Source: Rhynchosporium graminicola
Lineage: Eukaryota > Ascomycota > Leotiomycetes > Helotiales > Ploettnerulaceae
DNA length: 64,000 nt
NCBI GenBank assembly: GCA_900074885.1
Contig: FJUW01000019.1
Span: 372,001-436,000 of the forward strand
Reading direction: 5' to 3'
The position numbers and the translations under genes are program-made. The notes below the pieces were generated by a model. That model was not told the origin of the DNA and did no database searches. It saw only the letters and a program-made list of their open reading frames with translations. Below are positions 34,023 to 45,351 of this stretch, piece by piece (the stretch's first letter is position 1; every line of letters starts with the position of its first letter).

Positions 34023-37000
34023 TCACAACTTCCCACCCGGCAACTCATCCGGAACCTGAATCGTCCCTGGCATTTGATCAGGAATACGTCCCTCAACAAC
34101 CGCAAGTGGCCCAAGATCCGCCACATTACTATCCCCTCCATTCAACAGCGCGATACTAGAAATAACATCCGCCGGCTCTAACAAATGCCAATGCGCCAAC
34201 GTCATCTTACTACTCGCACCCACTGTCACCGTAAACATATGTTCCGGGTCTAAGGCACTCCCATTCAGAGCTCTAAACATATCCTCGTCCGTAAAATCAT
34301 CCCCGAGACAGAGTGAAAACTCGGGCGCTTGCCCAACCTCGTTGCCGTATGCGGCGACGAGACGTTTAGCGATCTCACCTTTGTTGATGAATGTAGGACG
34401 GACTTCTAAGTTGGCTTTGCCGGTCATGACTTCGACGTCCCAGGCTTTCCCGACAGTCTTCTCGAGCTCCTTTTGGCATTCGCGGGCATTGTGAGCGCCG
34501 AGAACGGGATCGGAGGGGCGGTAGTGCCAGGTTAAAGCGCAGCGTTTGCGTTCGATGAAGGAGCCTGATTGTGTTAGCTGCGAGCCGCTACGCGTCAAAA
34601 GAAGTGATGCATACCTGGAGTCAATTCTGTGTATTTCTGGAAGCAGTCAAAGACCTCCTTCTGCCAGCCCATGTCGAATTTCTCGGCGAGATTCTCCCAC
34701 ACGTCTGACCCTGGGTAACGCATGAAACTTCCATGTTCAGCACTAAATCCTAGCTCCTTGATATCGCCTAGATGCTGGCTCAGAAATTCCTGATCACGTC
34801 CACTGATGATCCATACGGCATTTCGGTGATCAGATGCTAGAGCTTTCAATGTGCGAATGAGTCGGTCGCCTGGGATAGCCGATTGGGGATCTTTGACAAT
34901 TGGAGTTAGGGTGCCATCGTAGTCGAACATGAAGAGACGCTTATTCGCTGCACGATACTGCGTTAGAAGAGCGGCCTTGTCGAGTAGAGGAGTTGCGATG
35001 ACTGAGCTGTGCGAACTGAGAACAGAGAGAAGACGCTTGATAAAGGCATTGCTCCAAGTCTGTACGTTTCGAGTAGTAACATGATGGTAGAGACTAGAAT
35101 GCATAGCACTCTTCTTGTCATCACTCATGGTCAAGGCGTAATTAATCGATTGTGCAACACCGGAAAGGTCCCAGGGGTTGATGTGAATGGCATCCTTTAA
35201 ACTTCCAGCAGTTCCAGAGAACTCGGAAATGATGAGTGGTCCATGATCGTCCCTTTGACAGACCACATATTCCAAACTCGTCGTGTTCATTCCATCACGA
35301 ACACTGGTAATGAGACCAATATCGGCTGCCCGGAGAAGAGCAAGATACTCTTCTTGCGAAAGGTACTGTGGGTAATGCTGGACAGGCGAGAATGAGAGAG
35401 AACCATAAAGACCATTAATCTTGGCCACAAGTTCAGCAACCTTGTTTGCAATTTTGTTTCCCGAGTCTTCCTTTTCTTCCTCAACACTGGTAGGACTAGT
35501 GACCTGGATCAAGACCACCTTGTCAACCCATTCCGGGTACATCTCCAGGAAGCGCTCGAAAGCCATTAACTTCTGAGCGACTCCTCGAACACTGTCCAGT
35601 CGATCACGACCAACAATGATCTTTTTGTCCTGGTAAATCTTCCTCAATTCCGCGACCTGATGATCGATAACATTCGCATCAAAAGCCAGCTCCTCGACTG
35701 CAGCAGCATCAATACCAATTGGAAAAACACCGACTGTGACTTTTGCGCCATATGCGTCAACCCCCGTAATGTCTGACGGAAATCCTAGAATTCGCGTGCA
35801 GCAAGACACGAAGTGTCGGGAGTAACTGTGAGATTGGAACCCAATCAAATTGGCTCCCAAAACACCTTCAAGGACCTCCTTGCGCCGCGGTAAGCACCTG
35901 AGAAACTCGCTACTGGGAAATGGAATATGCAGGAAGAAAGCAATATACATGTGCGGAATACGCTGGCGAAGCATGCTGGGGAGAAGGAGAAGGTGATAAT
36001 CGTGGATCATGACAATATCGCCTGGCTTGTAGATTTCCATGATACGAGTTGCGAATTTCTGGTTCATGCGGTAGTAGTCGGCCCATGATTGACGCTCCGA
36101 TCTGCCATTTGTAGGTTCATGCTGCTTGTAGTGGAAAAGGGTATATAGTTCGTGTTCTGCAAATCGTCTCCATCGAGATTGGTCGACCAAATTGATATCT
36201 CCATCAGTGTTGCCTGGCCCATCGTCGTTTAGCCACACAGGCACTGTTCTACACTGCTTGTCGTGGGAAAGCTGCCACTCGAGACGTGATCTATCCTCCT
36301 TGGAAATCCACAGGCCTTCTGCCGCAGGCTGTTCAACAGGTTTTGCTACTCCATCGAGAGGTATTGGGGCCGAGTTCTTGTTGAGAGGGGCAATTTTAGG
36401 AGCAGCCGTCGTACCTGCTGGAGGGGTATCTGGCGGGGTAATCTCCTCATCCATAGGCTCAATCTCCCCAGTCCATCCGACCAAAGTATGGTTCCAAGGC
36501 GTCTTATCTGAGGAGAGGTACGGGAAGGAGTCGAATAGAGCAGATGTTCCACGTCTTGTGTCCATAGCCTAGCTAGTTAGCATGTATGCTGCCGAAAGGA
36601 AATTACCAACCCACCCAATCCTGGCCCTTTCTGTATTTCAACGATTGTGGTATGCAGAACGTTGCTGAGATAATACCACCACTCAGATTCAAAGCTTCAT
36701 TCGCAGCACGAGGATCGACATCTGCCAGAGACTCCCTCCTCTCTTCCCCAGCATTCGAGCTCATCCGCCGCAGGATCTCATCGTTCGATTTCGCTCCAGA
36801 AGCAGCCGCAGATGGGGATTGTGCCATGGTTTCTCGCAGTCTATATCTATCGTGGACAAAGTAGGAAGGTTCGTCAGGACCGCGGGGTTCAGAATGATCG
36901 TATTCGCCCAGGTGAATGCCAGGTGTGACAGGCACACTGGTTAGAGATGGGTGCAGGCCAGGATGCACTGATTCCTGGCGGTCTGGAAGTAGTGGGCGGA

Positions 37001-37043
37001 GGGCCCCGACTTGGTCGCTCCCTTCGAAGATATTCTGCGACAT
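34023..37043 (-). CDS. tps2: Trehalose-6-phosphate phosphatase (Tps2 type, GT20 + HAD)
   Basis: Exons 36615-37043, 34615-36568 and 34023-34564 give 974 aa. The N-terminal extension (MSQNIFEGSDQVGALRPLLP) precedes a trehalose-synthase-like GT20 domain (FCIPQSLKYRKGQDW, DTRRGTSALFDSFPYLSSDK, HDYHLLLLPSMLRQRIPHMY, FPIGIDA, VVCQRD). It ends with a HAD-type phosphatase domain whose catalytic motif I is FMFDYDGTLTP near residue 690. Motif II-like VWIISGRD, SAEHGSFMRYPG and the late acidic motif CLGDDFTDEDMF are intact. So it should remove phosphate from trehalose-6-phosphate in the Tps1/Tps2 complex, in the cytosol, with the GT20 part regulatory or structural. The start at 37043 was chosen by homology; an upstream in-frame ATG at 37181 is less likely. 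Both splice junctions are phase-consistent. Confidence 0.93.
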
Positions 37044-39195
37044 GATGAGTAGAGGTTCAGACTTTGCTGAGTAGAGAGAGGTGCTCGAAAAGGTAAGGAA
37101 GGAGGGAAAATATGTATGGGCAAGAAAATAAAATAAGTAGGAGGGGGAGGGGGGGTTGTTGGGCGCGGCAGCCACGTCCACTCAGCGGTTGAGGCAATAG
37201 GAACGGACGGATTGAATCTGATCCCTATCTGCCACCCACCCAGTAATGCAAGAACTCCGACCTGTCCGACGCAGTTTAAGTAGTGGAAAATGACAGTGAC
37301 AATACAGTCAATTTTCAGTCCAGTATAGTCCAGTCCACTCTCAACAGCAGTAGGACGTGGGGCAGTCAAGGCGACGGATGACAGAAATCAGGGCAAAGTA
37401 GCAGCTCAGCTCAGCTCAAACCTGGCTGGCTGGCTAGAACAGCCTGTGACGCGGGGTGGGATACTGTACTGTAAGATAGAAAGAAGCAGAAGCAGGGCAG
37501 AAAGCGAAGTTGTCCAATCGTACCTGTTTGACGTAATTAGAGCTCGCTCGAGCGAGAAAGGACCGATGTTCACCGACATTTACCTTGGGTATGATTATTT
37601 CGAGTTTCTCCAACAGATGCTCTTTCGAAGGTGAATGTATATATGTATATATGTATGTATGTATATATGTATGTATATGAGAGAAGAATGAACTTGAATA
37701 TACCTAACCATTGGAAAGTGAACCCCTCCAAAGGTATAAAAGGGCTCTAACTACTTGTAGCTGCCCAACAGAGGGTCCTAAACGGCCTCTCCGGTTGTAG
37801 TACGGCCTACTCATTAGGTTTCAGGCGTCTACTGTAAGACCAGGCACGACAACAATCCTACAGTATGTCTGAACTCAATTGTTTCTGCTACTCTCTTACA
37901 TTACATACTATTGCCTATCCATAATTAGAAACAGTCTGGCTCACAACTTCCTCATCATCATATTCGGATCCCGCATATTTTTCTACAGCGATTCGCGCCG
38001 CGGACTTTCCTCGGTATATGTACCTAGGTAGGTATCGGCAAAGGAAACTCTTCTCATTCCCCCATCATGTCACCCGATTATTCCGCACCTCATACAAATA
38101 CTCAATCTATCGTGAAGAGCCCAACGCAGCCCAACGGCATCCCACGAAAAACACCACACTCTCTACAACTGGACCTCATTTCTCATGGCTAAATACGACC
38201 ACATACCGACACATCGTGAGTAGCCGCATGTACGCAGAACCGCCGCCGATGGGACGCGGTCCGACGGTGCGATGCGATGCGATTCGATGCGGGCACTACG
38301 CCTGGCTCGCTTCATGCCATGCCTTCTCTCACAAACCTGAGATCCGTTGTACCATCACGACCTGAGAGATTTCTGCATGGCGGGGAAAGATGCGATACTC
38401 CTTGTACCGTCATACATTTGTTGATATCGCGATGTTTGTTAAAGCGGTGGCAGTCTCACATATTGGCTTGCATCTTCCCAGGCCAATAAATACAATCCAG
38501 AAAACCTAACTAAGGGAGCTGAGAACTCCAGACATTGGTATCTTACTGTTCGGAACTGTGAAGTGGGAATAGGAATATCCTCCTCTTGAGGGGATATGTG
38601 AGGTAGATAAGTCATTGTGATACAACGTCTCAAGTTTCCAACCCGATCAATCGATCAGTCAGTCAGTCAATCAGCTTCATACCAACCAGCCTCAAGCAAC
38701 AGCAAATCGCTTCAAGTCAATAAACAAATTGATCCACAATCAGCATACAGTATCTACCAAAGTACCAGGTCAAAATGTAGTCCCTCAGATATCAACAAAA
38801 TTCGATTCTCAAGTCCTACCAAACCCTACCTAGGTACCTGAACATCCAACGAACTGGCTGTGCGCCGCCCGGCTCGACCTTCCTCGTCCTCGGGCCGCTA
38901 AAAATTTATTACACCTAAATGTGGAGCAGAGCTATCATGTGATTCTACCGAGTCATGTAATGACCAAAATAGCATTGAATTACTTCCTTACTTCCGTTAC
39001 ATGGCAGGGAGCATAAGCGAACGCTTTGTTTACCTCTCCCCTACCTACCCACCCCCATTTCTAATTTTGAGGGTGCTGAGATCCAGAGACGAGATGGGAT
39101 GTTTTTGGCTTTCCTTCGTAAGCCTCTACATTCGTTGGGAATAACTGAATGCTGTTCTCGGGTCGCCTGGGACAGCACCTTCTTTCCCTACATCG
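37044..39195. other. Intergenic, no supported gene
   Basis: 2.15 kb upstream of Tps2. It has short tandem motifs: TATG/TA microsatellite at 37635-37679, GCTCAGCTCAGCTC near 37400 and GATC/CAGT-type runs near 38645-38670. No coding frame is convincing. It probably includes the Tps2 promoter. Confidence 0.45.
37635..37679. repeat. TATG/TATA microsatellite
   Basis: Mixed TA and TATG units over about 45 nt. Confidence 0.75.
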
Positions 39196-39925
39196 TCATG
39201 ATCTTGCGCAGGCTTGAGATAGATTGCATTCAAATTTCCCGATGGCTTCCTCAAGTTCGGAATTGACACATTCATGTTTGACAATACTATCATCGATTAA
39301 CTCCACTCGAAATACAATAAATGCCCTTTCTTGCTCAGGTGAATGTCTTGTGACAAGGGGAAAATCCCCCCAGAAAGACACAAGTCTTGCATTCTCTCCA
39401 TCCAAATCGCGGATTGTGGAACCCATCGCAAACAAAGCTTGATCCAAAACCGATAGAGCAAAGCCTTCTCGAATCTCGGCTGGCAAAACTGTATATAATA
39501 TTCCCGAAACCATAGGGTGAACTGCATCTGATGAACCGCACCGATATCCAGCTCTTTTCAATGTCACGAAAGTGTTAGACGACATTAACACCCAAGGAAT
39601 CATGTCAAAAAGAAGGGCGAGATGCCTTTTTCAACATCCAGATTGAGATCTTCAGCCAAGACATGGAACACGATCAGTAGCCAAGACGTAGTGCCTCGAC
39701 ATCAGCATGCGATCGTGGAGAAATGCAAAACCATGTTACATTTTCAAAGTAGCCGTACGTAGGGCTCATGAATGGACACGAGAGGAGATCAGCAATCAAA
39801 ACCTTGGAAATCTTCAACCGACGTTTCAAATCAAAAATCCCAGGGTCCATCTCAGTTGCGGCTTCCTTTCGAACAATGGCCATACTGCCCTTCAAGCCTT
39901 CAAGGGCTTGACGATATATCATCAT
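39196..39925 (-). pseudogene. Unknown-family gene, apparently broken
   Basis: Two minus-strand open frames look like consecutive parts of one protein. 39674-39925 encodes DPGIFDLKRRLKISKVLIAD and GYFENVTWFCISP. 39196-39603 encodes SSNTFVTLKRAGYRCG, then ENARLVSFWGDFPLVTRHSP and QERAFIVFRVEL. They lie in different frames with stop codons between them. I tested the GT donors and AG acceptors across 39604-39760 and found no phase-compatible intron. Between them a third frame reads LLIVFHVLAEDLNLDVEKGI, which also looks coding, so two frame changes may have occurred. The family is not recognised. It could instead be two short real genes or a gene with a non-canonical intron. Confidence 0.38.
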
Positions 39926-40654
39926 CCTAGAAATCTACCTTCTGATCCCCTATCAAGCTACAGTACCACGCTCTCGAAGCCTGGAGGTTGTTCAGTGCCC
40001 CAACCATTCCCAAACCCCCAAAATCCCCACTCCCGACTTCCTCTCTACCCATCCACAGAATGACAAACTGCTCCAATCCTATCTTCCTTCCTTCCACTCC
40101 AATATCATCCCTCTCTCTCTCTCTCCCTCTCTCATCCCTCTCTCATCCCTCTCTCATCCCCCTCTCATCACTCACAACCTACGCCAATTCATCATCAACA
40201 CATGTCCTAATACAATAGGTACTGAAACAAGAACCAGATAAACAGAAACCTACCTACCTCTACTCCACCACCCACTCGCTGCTTCTCCAGACGTCCTTAA
40301 TCGGGGAATATGAGCTGAGCAGGCGAATATGAGAGAAGAGCGAGATTGGAAATAATTAGTCAGCAAAAGACGTGTACAGAACCAGGTGTGGAAAGGAAAG
40401 CTATAAGCTATTTTAGAAAATCCCGCGCGATAGGGCTGGGTCGTGATGTTCACGTTGTCAAACTGCGATGTTTTGTTTTTTTCGGAGTTGATAACTGTAC
40501 ACAAGAGATATCAGATCGATGCGGGTTTATTCCAAGTGAAGCAGAAAGAATGATTAGTGATTAAACTCGATGCAACGCTCTTGATGAACTCGCAATCTCC
40601 GGCTCGGTGCGGCGACGTCTCTCTCAGTTGTCTTCTGGCCAAGTTGCGTAGGAA
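39926..40654. other. Intergenic with CT-rich tandem repeat
   Basis: 730 nt between two minus-strand genes, holding a CT-rich tract at 40106-40169. Other frames are shadows of low complexity. Confidence 0.45.
40106..40169. repeat. (CT)n and CTCTCATCC-type tandem repeat
   Basis: A CT run followed by three to four copies of a CCCTCTCTCAT-like unit. Confidence 0.75.
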
Positions 40655-42006
40655 TCAATACTCTTGGATGGAATGCCTTTTAAGAGGCCTGTGTGGAGTC
40701 AGACTATGTAGGAAGTCATCATATCCCTCATCATCCTCATTATCCCCAGAGTCCACACTATCCTCATAATCCTCAGTAATATCAGTCAGCCCTGGTGTGT
40801 CCGCGACACCTATAGACTCTTCAACCCCCACAGACTCTTCAACCCTCACAGACTCCTTGTTTTTCTCAACCGCCTGCCTCTTCCCCTTCCTGGTATCAAA
40901 CACTCCTCCTTCCCAATCTTCATCTTCTAACTCCCTCTTCCCTCTCCTAGTATCGAACACTTCTCCTCCCTGATTACCCTCTTCTCCTTTCGTATTCCCT
41001 ACAGCTTGTGCTATGCCCCCATCTCCCTTCTCGATCCACGCCGGAGGCTTCGGTTTCTCATTTTTGATTTCGTCAAACCTCTCCTTAAACTTCAATCTGA
41101 CCGTGTCCACAATCTTCCAAATCTCGTGCAGCGACAGCCTAACACGACCATTTTTGAAAACTTCCTCGTGGGCGCGGGATTGAATCTCTGCAGCCAAGCA
41201 AGGTCGCCCCAGCTTATGTGAGGCATATCAATTTCACCCGGGAAGGATTCGGCCGTTAATTCATGCCTCAAATTTTCCCAAGGCTCATTAGGACTAACAA
41301 CACGACCATTTCTTGAGTCAAGTATTTCATGCCCCCAGCCTACTCCAGGGAGCATCAAGAACCGTGCTGGAACTTCACTTAACCGCGGATCTTTGGGTAC
41401 TAAAAAGACAAGCATACTGCTTAAAGAACCACCAGACTCCTCAATTTGCTTGTAGTAAAACCTTACCTTGTCGTCCGCTGCAAGGTCTGATGTCGTCCCA
41501 TTCCATAGGACGATCTCTACTCTTACTCCGGACTCTTCGAAGATGTTCTTGAGAAATTTCCCTCTCACAGGAAAGTCGCGGCCGAAGAGTTGTCGACTCA
41601 TGAACAGATAAATCTCGAGCTTCACCTCCTCAAATATTCTTCTTTGAAGCATCATCCATCTAATCCAACGTGAACTTGCACAACCAACTTGTCAGTCATT
41701 GCTGTCCATTGTGCTTCAGATGAAGGGCAAAAAGTATTTGACTTACGTACACTCTTTCAACCAGTAGACGACTTGCCTCTTTCGATTTCCGTATTCATCT
41801 TCCCCTTCAAGCGTGATCTCGTTCTCGGAGATAAGGGAGGTAGCCTTTTCGATATTGTCTTCCTCCGATAGGGATAGCAATATCCGTTCCACGACTGTTG
41901 TCATGATCTCTAAATTCTTTCTACGGATAATATCGATATCGAATTGGAGTGTGGCTGGTTTGGCGTGGTTCGCCCAGTCCTTAGGTAGGATGGGGCTGAT
42001 AATCAT
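40655..42006 (-). CDS. Unknown-family protein, probable internal frameshift
   Basis: Exon 1 (41747-42006) begins MIISPILPKDWANHAKPAT. A strong intron (donor GTAAGT, acceptor CAAG) joins it in frame to exon 2 from 41674, giving YWLKECTSRWIRWMMLQRR, a motif I recall from a widespread but unnamed filamentous-ascomycete family. Exon 2 runs through GRDFPVRGKFLKNIF and PHISWGDLAW at about 41200. There the frame must change to continue into AAEIQSRAHEEVFKNGRVRL and SLHEIWKIVDTVRLKFKER, which reach the stop at 40655. The C-terminal part is acidic with two near-repeats, VFDTRRGKRELE / VFDTRKGKRQAV. The frame change coincides with a CTTG-CTTG tandem near 41205, suggesting slippage. No GT..AG intron fits. 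It is either a pseudogene or a base-call error. Function unknown. Confidence 0.55.
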
Positions 42007-42656
42007 ATTCGCAGCGTTGATGAGCTATTCCCCGAAGGAGGTGATACCGGATTCTTTTCAATCGAGAGGTAGAGACTGCTCTCGAGATAATAATATCAGT
42101 GGGTGGCAGATATACGTATAAAATATTGCACATACAAATGTTCGTTGGGAGAAGAGAAGCTGATAGAAAGTTTTTGTACTGAAATATGTCAGCTCAATCC
42201 AGAAAGCAAGGACCTCGTTTCAATCTGGCAACTGCGTCCCACGACAACCAAATCAACTTCCTACCATCGCCTAGTCATTCTCATAACGCAGTTAGCACGG
42301 TGCTTACGATAATTTTTGTATACACATTACTATCGTCACTAACCAATGCCTAGTCAGGCCAACTCAAAGTGATTTTATTCCATTTCATTGATCTACTCAT
42401 GAAATCGTTCCAGGTTGCATGATATACGTCACGTAGCCAAATTCATTCATTCTCAAATGCCAGCTCATCAGCTCATATGCAACGCAATTTTGTGAACAAA
42501 TGAAACTAACTCAGACAGATGCGTGCAATACCACCATGAGCAACAGATGAGGTTGAAAAAGCAGAAAATTTTCTCCACATAAAAGAAAGAAGTAAGGGCC
42601 GTTATTATCATCGGAACGTGAGATGGATCCGTTGAGAATATGAAAAGTCGAACTCC
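42007..42656. other. Intergenic, no supported gene
   Basis: 650 nt between the unknown-family start and the 3' end of the surface protein gene. Nothing recognised. Confidence 0.45.
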
Positions 42657-45351
42657 TCAGACCTTCTTCAGTGGCAAGGCGAATCCGAGAGCGGGAGCCA
42701 TTGCGCGACACATACCCTTCTCGCAGGTATTGTCAGACCATCCCAAACGAACATTGTCCATCCACCAAATCTTTGGCACATCATTGACAGTGACGTCGAT
42801 GCGGATAGAGTCAAGCTTCTCGAAGGAAGGGCTGAGGGTGACCGGAGTGAGAACGCAATCCAAGCTCTTGAGTGTAGGGCAAGCTGAGATGACCTTTTGC
42901 TCACTGACAACAGGCTTGGTGGATTGATCGGCAGCATTGTAGCTGTATCCGGTGAAGTTGAAGTGGCAATCAGGTCCAAGAGAGTCACAGCCGAAGGAAG
43001 CGCCATAGAAGTTGAAGCTGAAGCAGGATGTAGCACCATGGTCGACATTACCCATGTATCCGGAGGCACTATCTCTGTCATCATTGGACAGGCCAATGTA
43101 TGGGGTGAACTCGGCAAGGAGGGGCTTTGATTCAGGAACAAATGGATCAACAGGTGGTGGACCGACAGTGAAGCCTCGGGAAAAGTCGAAGTGATGGTAT
43201 GGACTGAAGAGTGGTTGGGCCTGGGCGAATGTGCTATCGTTACTGATGCTCAAGGGTGGGATGTCATCAAACTTATCGATTAGTTGTGTACTCGAAATTA
43301 GGAGCTGGGGTTAACTTACGTTTAACACAAAGTCACCGACTTCACCGCAATTGCTTGGACCAGTCGAAGCAGCAGTAGCAGCATTCGAAGTAGTAGAGAC
43401 AGCATTTGGATCGGTGCTTGTGGAGACAAATGTCAGGAAGGATCTTGAACCGGATGTAGAACGCATTCGAGAGCTGGCAATGGCAGTTGAAGAGATACTG
43501 ATTAGGGTGGTATCTTCTGAGACGATCGATCCTGTGACGGCCATAGCCGATGAAAGAGGAGCGGATGTAGAGCTGCTGGGCAAGCCCGGGTTAACCGACG
43601 TAACTAAGCTGGAGGTGGCGACTTGAGTTGCGGATAGAAGAGTGCTTGAAAAGGCTGGGAGCGGAATGACAGTTGCCGTAGAGACAGAAATGGATGGAAC
43701 AGCAGAGACTGAGCTCGACGACAGCGAAGTTACGTTGGCAAGTACAGAGTCGGTATTGGTGGGAGCTGGCTCTACAGAGGTGGCAGATGCAACAGTGGAG
43801 TTGACGACTTGAGTTGCGGATGTAAGAGTGCTTGAAGAGACTGGGAGAGGAATGACAGTTGCGGTAGAGACAGAGATGGATAGCAAAGCAGAAGAGACTA
43901 GGCGCGATAGAAGCGAAGTTACTTCGCCAAGTACGGAACCTGTAGTGGTGGTAGCTGGTTCTGCGGAGGTAGCAGATTCAATACTGGAGCTGAAAGATAT
44001 TGGTACGGAAGATGACATGCTGGCCGGGTTCGCAGACGATGTGGAGCCAGCGCTCATAGCAGTGGATTGGGGAGCCATCGAACTAGTGTTGGTGTACGGA
44101 GCACGAGTAGAGGATTCTATGCAGGTGCTAGTGACGCTATTACCATTCCACGAGACTGTTTGACCGTTGACCACTGAAGTAGTCCAGACACCTTCAGCAG
44201 ATGAGGTTGAGCTTGGGTCCGCAGAAGCGAAAGTGTGGCTGACAGAGGTGGGATTTGCATATGGTGCGCTCATTGAAGAATTTGCATAAGATTGCGTAAC
44301 TCCATGAGCATTCCATGAGACAGTTTCGCCTCCAATGAGTACGGTAGTCCACGCACCCTCGGCTGTCGAAGTCGAGCTTCTATGATCAAAGGAGTTGGAT
44401 GTGGTGAGAACATCGAAACCTTCCTTGGCTGTGTAGGCTGATATGGAGTAAGAGTTGTAGGTAGTCTTGTAGATATCAACTGACTCTTCGGTGATCAAGC
44501 TGATCTCGGACTTAGAGGACTTTACGGGGTTGGTGGCTCCTGGAAAGAAGATACCTCCAGCAGTCGATGTTGTATTCCAGCCAATCCATGATGTGGTTGT
44601 TGGGACAGGTGCAGGGGCTGTACCAGAGGAAGAGGCGGCATGAGCACCAGAAGTCATGGCGGTTGAGGCCTTGAAAGCAGACAGACTTCGAGTTAGGGTT
44701 TGTCGTTGAGTAGAGAACACAGTGCTGTGGATAGTCAAGGTTTTAGTTCGGCTTGTTGTTCCCATCGGGGTGTTGACTGGCTGGAAGGTGACCACGCTGG
44801 TTGTGATAACGTCGGATCTGGTGGGACCAGGTGTCTGCTCACTGAGCCAGAAGGTGATGCCGTCCTCAACGACGGATGTGAGAACGGTGGAAATGGAAGC
44901 AGGAGAAATATAACCAGTTTGATGACGGGTAACTGTGACAGTCTCATAGATGGTGGTATCGTACGGGATCGAGGTTGACGTAGCAGCCTTGATTCTATCA
45001 GGACCCTTCGAGTCTGTCAGGTAGATGGTCGCGACTGGGTCAATGGTAGATGTTGAACGGAAGGTAGCTGTGCGTGTGATGGTTGTCGTAGGGAGGGGAG
45101 CAGCACCGTACGAGAGATGGACAGTGTTGGTGGCAGCGTCATGGACAGTAACAGTGGTTGGTTCATGGACGGTGACGAAGATGGTAGAGATGGGTGCGCA
45201 GACATCACTATTGTCCCTCGAACATGATGAGCATATGTCTCAGTCATTCGAAGACGCGTACTTACGAGGACAAAGCAGGTGCAGGTGCAGATGCGACGAT
45301 AGCAGCCAGGCCAACGACGCCCATGAGGGCATTCAAGATTCGAGAACGCAT
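42657..45351 (-). CDS. Ser/Thr-rich secreted surface protein with DUF7371-type C-terminus
   Basis: Exons 45266-45351, 43320-45216 and 42657-43271 give 865 aa. Exon 1 encodes a signal peptide (MRSRILNALMGVVGLAAIVA, then SAPAPALSS). The following region of about 630 residues is Ser/Thr-rich with VTVHEPTTVTVHD-like and ITRTATFRSTS-like segments. It contains two WTT modules (AEGAWTTVLIGGETVSWN and AEGVWTTSVVNGQTVSWN) and a recently duplicated unit of about 62 residues containing SISVSTATVIPLP. The last 215 residues form a compact domain: CGEVGDFVLN, FDDIPPLSISND, PYHHFDFSRGF, SCFSFNFYGASFGC and VPKIWWMDNVRLGW. I recognise this as the fungal DUF7371-type domain. There is no GPI tail. It is probably a wall-associated adhesin-like or glycan-binding protein; the function is not established. 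Confidence 0.85.
43620..43991. repeat. In-frame tandem duplication, 186-nt unit
   Basis: Units of about 43620-43805 and 43806-43991 start with an identical GACTTGAGTTGCGGAT and stay highly similar for at least 75 nt, then diverge more. The unit is a multiple of three (62 codons), so the surface-protein frame is kept. Confidence 0.75.
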
